Shown here: piece by piece, positions 48,673-60,076 of the stretch
Layout of the letters: each line of letters opens with the position of its first letter
Position numbering within the stretch: the stretch's first letter is position 1
Origin: Ehretia macrophylla
Lineage: Eukaryota; Streptophyta; Magnoliopsida; Boraginales; Ehretiaceae
DNA: 64,000 nt
NCBI GenBank assembly: GCA_037974665.1
Contig: CM075782.1
Coordinates: 48,221,351 to 48,285,350, forward strand
Reading direction: 5' to 3'
The notes under the pieces: generated by a model
Told to the model about the DNA's origin: nothing
What the model saw: only the letters and a program-made list of their open reading frames with translations
Databases searched by the model: none
Position numbers and translations under genes: made by a program

Positions 48673-49113
48673 TTAAGGTGAGAGGACATGGAACTACGAT
48701 TGTGAGAGAGGAGAGATACATCTGACGCGAGCACTATTTGGAAAAATTCTTCTATGAGGTATGTGGCATATCTACCACAGTCAAATGTTAAGTTGTTATT
48801 TTTCATAAAACTAATCAACATTAGTTTGTATCGTATAGATATGTTATATCAGAATGTCTGAAATTTTTCTTTTTACTAATTTGACCTTACAGAGTTTTAA
48901 ATAAATTACTATGATATCCCCACTTATGATAATTGGTTAACATTTGTCAACTAATTGAATCACTTTTTGTTTATGTGTATGTGACAAATTTGCCACATGC
49001 CTCATAGAAGAAGAACCCCACTGTTTGGTGTATAGCTGTGGCTATGTCTGCGTGGTATGGAGCGGAAGAATTATTTGGAGAGAGGATCGGGACGCAAGTC
49101 CTTAGACTTCTAA

Positions 49114-49597
49114 GGAAAAAATTTACATTTAATTTTTATTATCTATAAAGTGTCTTTATTTAGTCTTTATTATTTAAATATTTTAATTTAGTCCCTATTA
49201 TTTCACAAAAAAATTTAATTTCATCCCTATTATTTAATATATCTCAATTTAGTCCTTACTTTTTTAAAAAAAATTTCAACTTCGTCCCTATTATTTTTAA
49301 AAAGTTTTAACTTCGATTCTATTATTTTCTTAAAGTTTCAAATTCGTTCATATTATTCAATGACTAAATTGAATTTTTTTTAGAAACAATAAGGATGAAT
49401 TTAAAACTTTTTAAAAATAATAGAGACAAAATTAAAATTTTTTAAAAAATAATAAGGACGAAATTAAAAATTTTAAACAATAGGGATGAAATTGAAACTT
49501 TTAGGAAAATAATAGGGACTAAATTGAGACATTTTAAATAATAAAGACTAAATTGAGACACTTTACAAATAATAGGGACTAAATGTGAGATTTTCTT
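49114..49597. mobile_element. Mutator-like foldback MITE at the copia primer-binding site, 484 bp
   Basis: A perfect 9 bp duplication GACTTCTAA flanks it (49105-49113 and 49598-49606), the length typical of Mutator-like elements. The two halves are inverted copies over more than 200 bp, each with TTTAGTCCCTATTATT words; the ends read GGAAAAAATTTACATTTA and, in reverse complement, AAGAAAATCTCACATTTA. The right TSD overlaps the tRNA-complementary sequence of the host element. Confidence 0.85.
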
Positions 49598-49599
49598 GA

Positions 49600-49611
49600 C
49601 TTCTAATACCA
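49600..49611 (-). promoter_or_regulatory. Primer-binding site of the copia element
   Basis: On the minus strand, directly after the LTR end CCTTCA, reads TGGTATTAGAAG, close to the initiator-Met tRNA complement TGGTATCAGAGC. Confidence 0.85.
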
Positions 49612-49783
49612 TGAAGGAATGTATATTATTTTCTTGTATTTCTCATCTGTGTAAACGTACAATATATAACAGAGTACAAAGAGTTCTGGATCTACACAAA
49701 TCTGTACAAGACGTATCTAGAGAAAGTACAGATAAATGATTACAACAAAAAGATAAAAACTAACTAAAAGACCATCATTATCA
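49612..49783 (-). mobile_element. 5' LTR of the minus-strand copia element
   Basis: 172 bp, TG...CA on the minus strand, about 93% identical to 41602-41773 by hand count. At 172 bp it is short for a copia LTR. Confidence 0.92.
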
Positions 49784-51789
49784 AGTTTAAACTTTTAGAT
49801 GAGGTGATCACTTAAATAAAGCATAAAAAAATCCATCTCCTTACTTAAATTCATTCTTTGTAAGGAAAAAAGAAATAAATGGACTGGAAAATCACTCCAT
49901 TTCTTTTGTTAGAGATAATTTTGTTATTCCAGAGGAAAATGGAAAAAAGAACGAATAGTACACAACAAGAGTAGTATTTTTTTTTTTTAGATAGTTACAA
50001 CAAGAGTAGTATATCTTCAATGACAAAGTTATTTTAATAGCTTTTACATAAAATTATATTTTTATATAATTTCTTCTCCAATTTAAACAGATAATCATGT
50101 AACTATTTATTTATTTATTTATTTTTTGGATCACACTTACGTCTGACAAAATTGAATATCTGACACTAACATAAATGGGGTTCACCCTCCCCTCGCTATC
50201 GGCTACAAATTTGTTTCCCTTCTTTTTCTTTTCATTATAAAAAACAGAGAACTCATTTCGCATTTTTTATAATTCTTTTCTCTAACTTGTCTTCGATTCA
50301 TTTCTCCATTCCAAACATAATGTAAATTCTCTTTTAACCCCACTAACAACTCCTTTTTTTGTTATTTTCTTTTGTTCAAAGCCCCACTAACAGAAAACAA
50401 CATACGGGTTCCTTCAAAAGCTCAACATATAGGGAGAAGACCAACCCAAACAAGTCAAGAACGTTGGGTTTGAGACTACTCGAGCCCCAAAAAATCCTAA
50501 GTATGGTGTGAATCCTAATTACGGTAGGAGAGTATGAATACAATTATACACAGTATGTGTACACATTAAGTATGGTAGGAGATATGTGTACAAGTATACA
50601 AGATATTTATGCGGTATGTATATACATTAACAACCTCAATTATCTCTAGAATTAGTAAATTCACACATAAACATGATACAAAGAACTCATCTTTCCACTT
50701 GGACAAGAATAGTATCATTTTCCCATTTACATTGAACGTCCATCTTTTCTAGTAAAATGTCTTAAAGTGAATGTTTATTTTTTCCAAAATAGAAACTTCA
50801 CCATTTTTCAAAACTATAAATTATGTAAAATACTATTATTATTATTTTTTTATCGACGTAAAATACTATTATTTTGAGATCCACTTTCTACTATCAATTC
50901 CTTGAAATCCAAACTATAATACATGATCGATAGTAGACTCTACTTTTTTAAACTAATGTATATAAGTTTGAAGTTGGCATTCAATTCAGTCTACATACAT
51001 TAATTAAATAAAGATTCTTTTTTTTTTATTGGTCAACATTAGACTCCCTAGTCCTTTTTCTACACTTCCTTGGGTATAACACTATATATTATAAACACCA
51101 CCAATCCAATTTCCACCATAGCTAAATTCTTAGCTGCATACAGTTGACCTACCTAACCTTTGCTAGGCCCCAATTAGTGAAAGCATACTTAAACAAAACG
51201 ATTTAAAAAGATTAAAAAAGGCAATTCACAAGAAGCCACCAACAAGATCGCAGCCATGAACGGAAGGAGAAGACAACTTCATATTTTGGTAACTCTCATG
51301 TAGGGGCGGACTCAAACACCACGTTCAGGGTATGTAATTATGTGGTAAGAGAAATCAAAATGTGTATTTATACAATAAAAATTAATTTTATACCCGTGCA
51401 ATACACATGTGTCGCACAAGTATAATGTACGTAAATGCTCTAAAAATATGAAATATAAAATTAATTCATTCATTTTTAATCACATTATTGAGAAATTATA
51501 CTATATAGCTACTTTGCTATATCATTTCAAAAGAATAAATAAACAAATAAGAAATAAATATAAACACCTATTTTTTAAAAAATAGAATAGTAACCACTAT
51601 TTTGTATAGATCAGGCGTTCCAAAAGATACATGTATATATCTTCTTCACGTCATCTCTTCCTAGTTTGACATTATTCTTACTCTTTGCTCATATGACCTG
51701 CTTGTAAATCCATTTTTTATCACTAGGAATTCACGAATCCAATGATCAATCTTGCCATGCATATGCTTCTCAATAAAAGATGCAACAAT
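49784..51789. other. Intergenic sequence with old duplicate of 40.3-41.3 kb
   Basis: Begins with a tail of the small TRIM terminal repeat (TTTAAACTTTTAGATGAGGT, from about 49786). About 50690-51270 is a diverged copy of 40300-41290. It includes a TATA-like CTATATATTATA (about 51090) and an ATG at 51257 opening a 15-codon frame (MNGRRRQLHILVTLM) that stops where GGGGCGGACTCAAAC begins. It may be the promoter and first codons of a lost gene. No gene body seen. Confidence 0.4.
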
Positions 51790-52546
51790 GCTCTATGTAT
51801 AATAGCCAACCACTTATTTAAGCTTCAAAAGCCACACACTTGAGTTTCAAGAACTATTCCTTTGAGCTTCAACACCCATTCCTCCCTCGCCTGAGCTGCT
51901 GCCGTGGTGAGTTCCTTAATTTTTTTTTATACAAAAAATAACACTGTCATTGCTATGTAAAATCATTGATGTGTTTTGATAATTGATAAAATCATGGAGC
52001 AAGGGGTATATTGGTCATAAAATATACTTTTTTTACGACTGGGGGTGGGGGGGGGGGGGGGGATGGGGTTGTGTATACTTCAGGGTGATCACAAGGGGGT
52101 CCGGTGCAATTTACCCTAATAAAATAAGAAGAAGTTGGTGAAGTAATATGCCATCCAGCACAGAAAGTGACTCTGCAATGTGCACAACAGATCAGCAACA
52201 CGGTTTCATTATGCTATAAATAGTAGGTCATTTCTTCAGTTCTAATCATCCCAAAAATAGAGAGAAAACATTGTGAGTTTTCTTGAGTGTTATCTTTCAT
52301 ATTTGTTGTCTTTACTTTGTGAGTAAAAATTAGTTTCTCCTATTATTTGAGAGACTGGAATTGTTTTTTCCTTATATTAGAGAGAAGGTCATTATAAAAT
52401 ATTCTTACATCATAGTAAATCCTCCTATATTTGCCTGTAGTTTTTTCCTTAATTTGTTTAAGGGTTTTCCATGTAAAAATATTGTGTTTCAATTATCTTT
52501 TTTCTCAATCCTATTTTTGCTGCGTAATACCACTTCGCCCCAAACA
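51790..52546 (+). mobile_element. Copia LTR fragment with truncated nested TIR element (block B)
   Basis: Copy of 25428-26169. The TIR element lacks its left end and ends TTTACCCT followed by AATAAAATA at about 52115; the LTR remainder carries TATAAATA (52215-52222) and ends CCCCAAACA. The G-run is longer here (G5, T, then 16 G, 52041-52062). Confidence 0.75.
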
Positions 52547-52722
52547 TTCTGTTGCGCCAATACCCAATAGTACCTAAATTCTACTCTCATCTATGGAGGT
52601 TAGAAATAATCTTAATTTTTTATTCTGTGTTGAAAAATTATCGTTTAATGTGATAAACATGATTTTTTTTTGTTTCTTAATTATTAGCATCTTAAGTTAC
52701 CCACACAATTGAGATGCCAACA

Positions 52723-52840
52723 ATTTTTTTCTTTTTGGTACATTAAAGGTTGACGCCATGATTCAAACTCAAAACCTCTCATTACAACAGATACCCAAGA
52801 CCAGCAATTTAACCTCTACAACTGAGAGCGATGTCGCATA
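52723..52840 (-). mobile_element. Possible tRNA-derived SINE (block B copy)
   Basis: Same sequence as 26343-26455 with few changes; the A-tail is shorter and interrupted. Confidence 0.4.
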
Positions 52841-53206
52841 TTGACTCCTTATCCCACGCCCTATGATTAATTGGAAATGCTCTCACACACTTTCGACTAT
52901 AATCATGCAACAACACAAGTCGCCATTATATTTTAGGTTTACCAAACGAAATCACATTTTGTTTTTTCTTTTTCCATGAGGTCATGAAGATTTGAAATTA
53001 AGTGACAGACAATTCAGGATCTAAGAAGTTAGTAGACTTTTGAATATTCAATCTAACACTAATTTAACTATTTTACCAAAAAGATAAATTCAGGTTAAAG
53101 GAAATCGTAATCTTATACATTTAGCTCTCATGCAAATGGTATAAATATTACTCCATTTATCACTTGAAACAACAATATACACACTTACTTGCTTAGAAAA
53201 AAAAAA

Positions 53207-53247
<41 letters not shown>

Positions 53248-53412
53248 TTCACAACCACGGGACATGACATGTGGGTGTGAGCTTGCAAACAACAGATATA
53301 CAACGTTTTTTTTTTACTAACACTGTTATATATTTCTCGTAGTGAAGTATCACCAGACTAATATAAAGCGTCGAACAGATATATTACTTAATTTCTAAGC
53401 AACACCCCAACA

Positions 53413-53418
53413 TTTATT
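53413..53418 (-). terminator. Poly(A) signal of CLH-B
   Basis: AATAAA on the minus strand, in the same place as behind CLH-A. Confidence 0.55.
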
Positions 53419-53439
53419 ACATGAAAATGGAATTCAACT

Positions 53440-54732
53440 TCAGTGCTCGAGTAAAATGATGGGATCAAGATTTATAGGAGCAATAAGACTTCCATCACCA
53501 ATGGCTTTGAGGTCTTTGTCTTCATGTTCCAAATAAGCCTTGAGAAAAGCAACAACAACTCCTCCAACAACTCTCCTCATCAAGCCCTTAGACGCCTTTC
53601 CACTCTCACATTCAAGACTTGCCAACGTAGCCTCTAGATCATTCAACATGTCACAATGGCCATAGTTTTTGGCAAGGAAATAGCAACAAGGAGGCTTGCT
53701 CTCATTGAAGAATTCAGCATGGTTAACTCCAGCAGGTGCAAATGTTGGGAGTATACCACGTGGTTTATCACCTAAGCCCGTGCCGATTACAGAAACTGGG
53801 ATTGAGAGATTAAATGAACGAGGAATGTAGGAGAGGATTTTGGGATCAGTTGGGACCGATGGACTCAACCCTTCCACTGGGTCGACTCCTATCACTCCCG
53901 AGAATTTAAGGGATGTTGAAGCACAACCTAAGGCTAAGGCGAATGCTGTCTTGCCTCCTCTGCTGTGGCCTGAAACAGCAAGTTTATCCACGTCTACAGA
54001 AACCCCCTCTAGCAACACGGATGGAAGGCCTGTGGATAACCAATCTGTGACCTCGCCTGCTAATTGGATTTCTTTTGCCGTGGAAATTGCTGTAATAATA
54101 TTGTTGTAAAACTGCAAAACAAGTGATGTAAGATGAATTAAGTCTCGCTTCAATAAAAGAGAAAAAAAAATAATAATAACTACAAGACAAGTAATTACCA
54201 TGCACGCATAAGTTAATACAGGGACGTTCAAAATGCCCCCTAATAGGGTGTTGGTGTATAAACGTTTCGAAGCATATCCCATGTATGATGGGAGGCGTAG
54301 CTCTTGGCTAGAAGCTGTTGATGACTCTTTTTCCTCGTTTATCCTTCTTAAGCAGAGTTTGCAAAACCAACGAGGTTGGTCCAATTAGTAGTGTTTTTTA
54401 AGTGATATATTGATCAAGGTCGAAATTGGCAAGTAAATGTTGCTTGTATTATTGTGTTAGGATAGAGCTAGCAGTACCTGAGGAGCAACAACGATGAATC
54501 CATGGGAAGAGATATGCTGTAGAAGCTGAGAATACCAATTTTTTTGTATGTAGAATCCATGAAAGAAGAGGTGCACAGGGTAAGTGCCTTGTGTGATTGG
54601 TGCAACGATCAACAATGGCTTTGGTGATGTCTCCACATGATTGATAAGTTTGACACTCCAACTTCCTTCGTCAAAGACAGTCGACGACGACGACTTTGTA
54701 TTAGCTCTCAACGTTGCCATTGGTGGTTGCAT
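53440..54732 (-). CDS. CLH: Chlorophyllase CLH-B, two exons, intact
   Basis: Duplicate of CLH-A. Exon 1 is 54732-54478, the intron 366 nt, exon 2 54111-53440; the product is 308 residues. GHSRGG with Ser135, Asp162 and His237, and the oxyanion FFHGF are kept. I count 11 residue differences from CLH-A: L54H; G61Y, H63Q, N64K and A66W clustered beside the HGF loop; and P119L, K120E, A124V, M126V, R172P and P208T. In exon 2 six of seven nucleotide changes alter the protein. L54H places a charged residue in the strand before HGF and could affect stability. Start choice is as for CLH-A (Met1 or Met5). TATA at 54763-54770, AATAAA 22 nt beyond the stop. The intron is open in frame with exon 2 from 54384, unlike in CLH-A. 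Confidence 0.92.
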
Positions 54733-54762
54733 GTGTGAGAAGCTTGAGGGAGCCTGCTCCCT

Positions 54763-54770
54763 GTTTTATA
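54763..54770 (-). promoter_or_regulatory. TATA box of CLH-B
   Basis: TATAAAAC on the minus strand, about 31 nt from the first ATG; the surrounding core promoter is the same as in CLH-A. Confidence 0.7.
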
Positions 54771-54779
54771 GTCATTCTT

Positions 54780-56576
54780 GCGCATAGGGCGGATTTAGGG
54801 CGGATTTAGGAGTTTTTTTACGTTAAAATACATAATTTTTTAATAATATAAATATAAAAGTTTAAGTCGTATAATACACATATCAAAAGAGTCTAAGTGC
54901 GAGAGGTTTGAAAATCGATTCTCGGAATTAACATCTTAAGTGATGATGTAATTATATATATTTGTTTGTAAACCTCCTTTAAATCAAAAAAAAAGAAAAA
55001 GGATGTGTCTTATTAGAATTGATTTCGCAACTTCTTACACTTATAACAATGAACATATCACTAGAGCAGAGGTAGGGTGGTGAATGTATTTTTTTCCAAA
55101 GGGGTTTAATTATTCTTTTTAATTAAAAATACATAAATATTTATTTAAAAAAATAGAAAATTTTAATTTATTTTTGCACAGTGGGGGCTACAGCACAAAT
55201 TATCCAATAATATTACGCTCAAGATTTAAATGAAATGCTCAAATAATAACTTATTATAATTAATAATTTTGAGTTTAAACTACAATTCGATCATTATATT
55301 ATTAAAAATAATTTTTAAAAAAATGTCAACATGTCTAAAAGGCGGCTTCGGCCTGAACCGAACTTCTGATTGTTGACGTTTAGCGACCATGCGTGCTAGG
55401 TCGATTCATTTTTTTCTAAAATGTGCGCCATGCAAAAGCCATGATAGACCAATGAGCGTTAATGTTTTTCTAACTGTAGGCCCATCAAGGCCCACATGAA
55501 ATGAACATTATGGTTCAAATTGGCAATATGATTTAACAAAAAAAAAAACCCATACACGTTTTTACATGTTTTTAGTGTAATTTTATAATACCAAAATATT
55601 TTAAAGGGTATTTTAAATAACATACAAATATAGATTTCTTAAAAATAAGATATCATAGCATACTTTGACACGAGTACATAATGAATAAAACGTTATAACC
55701 AAAATAAGTAAATATTTAGCCTAAAATCAACGTAGATTGGGAGCATCACTATTGGGGAAATTGAGAAATATTGCTCGACATATTTAACAAACTATAGTAC
55801 ATTTACCTGATGGAATCGTGGAAAAATTCCAAACAGTTGACATTCTTGGGTGGTACGCCATCGGCAGGTGGCAATTCTTGCACTTTTTCTATAGTGCCAG
55901 CTATAACGGTGGCAGAAATTATGACATATCCGATGAAGTTGAAGGAAATTGCTTATGTTGATAGTTGATGGAAAGAGGAGGAAGAAGAAGAAGTTGATTG
56001 TCGAAAAGGTGAGACCAGTGTTATTTTCATAGATAAACTAGAATTAAAATTCAATTTCAAATTTAAATCGGAAGTAACTTTAACATTGAAATTCAAAATA
56101 GAACTAAAAGATCTGAACAAACAAAAAAAAGAACTAAATTCAATTTCATATTAAAATCCAAATTCTTGACAGAATTAAGATTCAAATTCAAAGTAGAATT
56201 AAAACCAGAATTCAAAATAAAAATCAAAACCAAATTCAAGTACACATTCAAATGCAAATTCATATTCAAATCCAAGTTCTTCCTTTCTTTTTCGTTCTAT
56301 CCTTTTTTAGTACTTCTCTTTTTTTTTCGCTTCTTTTATTTATTTCTCTCCTTTTTTTCATTCTATCTCTCTCTCTTTTTTTCTTTCTTTTGTTCATTAT
56401 TCAGCAGACAAAAATGGAAAAACCATGATTAGAAGGGTTCTAAGTTAAAAAATTAATTAGCAGAAGGTGTATATTCTCATAATTCAATAAGTGTGAGGTT
56501 TGAATTCCTTTTATCAAAAGTACAACGATTCACAAACATAATTACACGTTTTAGTTATATACCTCCTGGGTTTATA
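54780..56576. repeat. CLH-B upstream flank
   Basis: Copy of 28413-30197. A small direct duplication of GGGCGGATTTAG (54787-54810) distinguishes it from CLH-A. Non-coding. Confidence 0.8.
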
Positions 56577-58062
56577 TCCTCTCATAATGACTTCCCTCTT
56601 ATAATATGAGAGAAAAATTTCAATCATCTATATTATTATAAGACATCTTAACCATTCATTTTTAGATCAAACCTAAAACAAAATTCATTCCTAAAATACT
56701 TTTTCAACATTTTCTTTCTTTCATTATCCACTCTCATGTTTTCTCCTCTCTCTCCCTATCCTTGCTTCCTGTTTTTCACACAAAAAAAGAACTCCCATCT
56801 CAAAGTTTGTCAATTTACCCATCCTCTCAATCATTCTCATTCACCATTTTTGTTGAAGAACCAAGGCTCGCAACCAAGACCCACGTTGATACTTCACTAT
56901 TTTTTTATTCATTTTTTCAGCACTAGATTTCTTTTTATTTTTTCATTTTCTTTTTAGCGAATTTTCCATTGAGTTTTGTGGAACTTAATTCTCTTTTGCT
57001 GTATGAGAATAATGGTAATAGTTTTCCTTGGAAGTTTCATGTGTTCATTATTGGGAAAGAAATCAGTAGCATTTGTCCTGCATTTTAGGTTATTAGCAAA
57101 ACTAGCCTACTGCATAAGAGGAGTTTTTATGTGACCTTTATTGGACGCCATTGCCAATGGACATTGATATTCTTTTTTTTTTTTTTGTCGACTAATATTT
57201 TATCTGAGAGTAAATTATATTGACAACAAGTCGATGGTATCATTGTTTATTCCACGTCAATTAATTTTCACAGTTCGATTATTATGCAGACATAATTAAG
57301 ATCAATTGCTTGGAGATGGTGATGGATCCCGCTAGAAATTCATTTGTATATATTGAAAAGACAAAAGCGTTACAATTTCCATAGCCATCAAGAATTAATA
57401 AAAGAATATTGAAAGATAAAGAGTGATTGAGAGAATGGGTAGAGTGAGTAAGACAGAGACTGAGAGTTTTTTTTCTTTTCTTTTCTGACAAACAGGAAGC
57501 GTCAAATGAGAGAGAGAGAGAGGAGAAAGCAAACGTAGAAATGGGTAAGAGGAGAAAGAACAGGTTAAAAAAGTAATCCCATTAAACTCTTTTTTTACAT
57601 TTAATTTAAATAAATGGTTGAGATTACTTATAATAATATGGATGATTGATATTTTTCTCTTATAATATTATGAGAGGATCCTCCTGCGTTTTAGCTTATT
57701 AGCAAAACTAGCCTACTGCATAAAAGGAGTTTTTATGTGACCTTTATTGCATGCTATTGCGAATGGGCATTGATATTCTTTTTTTTTTTGTCGACTAATA
57801 TTTTATCTGAAAGTAAATTATATTGACAACAAGTCAATGATATTATTGTTTATTCCACGTCAATTAATTTTAACAGTTTGATTATTATGAAGACATAATT
57901 AAGATCAATTGTTTGGAGATGGTGATGGATACCGCTAGAAATTCATTTGTATTGAAAAGACAAAAATGTTACAATTTTCATAGCCATTCAGAATTAATAA
58001 AAGAATATTGAAAGATAAAGAATGATTGAGAGAATGGGCAGAGTGAGTAAGACAGAGATTGA

Positions 58063-58507
58063 GGCTCCATTTGTTTGCCGTAAAATAACTTGCTTGTGTA
58101 AAATATTTTATGTGAAAAGTGTTTTCCTGGAAAATAAAATATTTTACATGGCTCCGTTTGTTTGCCGTAAAATAACTTATTGAGGGAAAATATTTTACTA
58201 GAAAATAGAATACTGAAAAATATTTTCTGGTGTTTGGATGTACGGTAAGTTCGGTAAAATGTTTTCTTATCCCAAAGGACATGAAAACATTTTACATAAT
58301 TTTGTACTAGCCGCAATTGTTGACCGAAAAATATTTTACGGTTGACCAATTTTCCAGTGTTACCAAACACCGTAAAATTAAGAAAAAGCAGCCGCAATTT
58401 TTGACTGGAAAATATTTTACGGTTGACCAATTTTCCAGTGTTACCAAACACCGTAAAATCCAGAAAATGTTTTCCGGTAAAATATTTTACAGCAAACAAA
58501 CGGAGCC
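58063..58507. mobile_element. TIR MITE with 3 bp TSD, 445 bp, unique to block B
   Basis: The ends are GGCTCCATTTGTTTGCCG and, in reverse complement, GGCTCCGTTTGTTTGCTG. TGA flanks both sides (58060-58062 and 58508-58510). Block A at about 31680 reads GAGATTGAGATTTTTC without insertion. A second left end starts at 58150, so the element carries a partial tandem copy of its own terminus. The 3 bp TSD suggests PIF/Harbinger, though TGA differs from the usual TWA. Confidence 0.85.
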
Positions 58508-59081
58508 TGAGATTTTTCTTTTCTGACAAACATGAAGTGTGAAGTGAAAGAGAGATAAGAAAGCAAATGTAGGAGTGGGTAAGAGGAGAGAGAAAAGGTT
58601 AAAAAAGTAATCCCATTAAACTCTTTTTTTAGATTTAATTTAAATAAATGACTGATATTACTTATGATAATATGAAGGATTGAGATTTTTCTACTTATAA
58701 TATTATGAGAGGGAAGTTAATATGAGAAAATCCTTCTACTCATTTCTTTCCCAGTAGTGAACACATGAAACTTCCAAGGAAAACCATTACCATTAATTGT
58801 TCAGATACAACAAAAGAGAATTAAGTTCCACAAAACTCAATGAAAAATTCGCTAAAAAGAAAACGAAAAAACAAAAGCAAATCTAGCACTGAAAAAATGA
58901 ACAAAGAAATCGTGAAGTATCAGAATTGTTCTTTATTAGGAGCCTTCGTTCTTCAACAAAAATGGTGGATGAGAATGATTGAGAGGATGGGTAAATTGAG
59001 AAACATTGAGATGAGAGTTCTTTTTTTGTGTGAAAAACAGAAAGCAGGATAGGAAGAGATAGGAGAAAATGAAAGGATGTA

Positions 59082-59684
59082 CAGTAGAACCTCTTTAAAT
59101 TAATAGTGTTGGGACCACCAAATTCTATTAATTTAGCGAGATATTAATTTATCGATAAATTAATAATTATTAATTAATAGAGATATTTTCTATTTTTTGG
59201 CTCTATAGTAAACATATTATGATTATGATGTCTTTTTTCGGTCCAATTTGAAAAGATAAAATTTAATTTAGTAAGATTATAAAAAAGTTTTTCTAATCTC
59301 ATAACCAAATCCTTGTAGAATTAGGATGATAACTAATTTCTCTAATCTTGTATCTTAATCCTTGTAGGATTATCTTAATTTTTTCTCTTTAAATAATTAA
59401 ATATGAGATTCAACTAGATTTGAAGTTCAACAAAAGACAAGCTACTTTTGATTTTTATTTTAATAAAATTTCATAGTCAATTTATGATGTACTTTTTTAG
59501 CTAATTATTAATTTATGAAATATTTGAATCAATAAAATACAAATGATTTTTTTTTAAATGTATTATCTTATAATTTTATCGAATTTATCAACTTTTTACA
59601 CTAGTCCCAAGTCGGGACCGAATATTTTTATTAATTAAAAGAGATTATTAATTTATCGAGTATTAATTTAAAGAAATTCTACTG
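59082..59684. mobile_element. Emigrant/pogo-like Tc1-mariner MITE, 603 bp, unique to block B
   Basis: The ends are CAGTAGAACCTCTTTAAATT and, in reverse complement, CAGTAGAATTTCTTTAAATT, flanked by TA (59080-59081 and 59685-59686). Block A at about 32249 reads GGATGTATTTTGCCG, a precise empty site. The terminus is close to that of the plant Emigrant/Lemi family of pogo-like elements. No transposase. Confidence 0.92.
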
Positions 59685-60076
59685 TATTTTGCCGTATCAA
59701 CCTTCAGTTGTATTGCATTCCTTATAAAACAATTTGTACAACAAAGATTGGCTTGAGAAGTTACAAGAGATACATATTCACTTATCTACAACTATTTGAA
59801 GGAGTTTATATCTAAGCGGGACTATGTGAAAAAGTCCAAGGATAAGATAAACAGTATGAAATACAAAATATGTAAAAAGACTAAGTCGGACTTAACAGAA
59901 AATATGAGAGTGGGTAATGAGAGAGAGAAAATGTTGAAAAAGTATATTAGGAATGAATTTTGTTTTAGGTTTGATCTAAAAATGAATGGTTAAGATGTCT
60001 TATAACAATATAGACGGTTGAGATTTTCCTCTCATAATATTATGAGAGGGAAGTCATTATGAGAGAATCCAAACTC

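Larger units (their letters stand above)
41602..49783 (-). mobile_element. Complete but degenerate Ty1/copia element, 8.2 kb
   Basis: Two 172 bp LTRs (41602-41773 and 49612-49783) lie in direct orientation, flanked by a perfect 5 bp duplication AGTTT (41597-41601 and 49784-49788). On the minus strand the order is 5' LTR, primer-binding site, leader, gag, protease, integrase, RT, RNase H, polypurine tract, 3' LTR, as in copia. Hand comparison finds 12 differences between the LTRs (about 7%). Later insertions: a TRIM (42289-42855), a gypsy-like LTR (about 46817-48031) and two MITEs (48199-48672, 49114-49597). Confidence 0.93.
56577..60069. repeat. Module cluster, block B left part
   Basis: Same order of modules as 30198-32636, enlarged by the MITEs at 58063 and 59082. 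No coding sequence supported. Confidence 0.55.

Noticed and set aside
51257-51302. New gene starting MNGRRRQ
   Set aside because: It stops after 15 codons and no exon continues; kept only as a possible relic.
53440-54384. A single continuous 314-codon gene on the minus strand
   Set aside because: Its first part is the intron read through; exon 1 with the conserved HGF region lies further upstream at 54478-54732 and joins in frame at a normal GT-AG intron.
58840-59052. Lys/Arg-rich 70-codon frame resembling a nuclear basic protein
   Set aside because: It lies in the ~330 bp repeat module and is open or broken at random in other copies.
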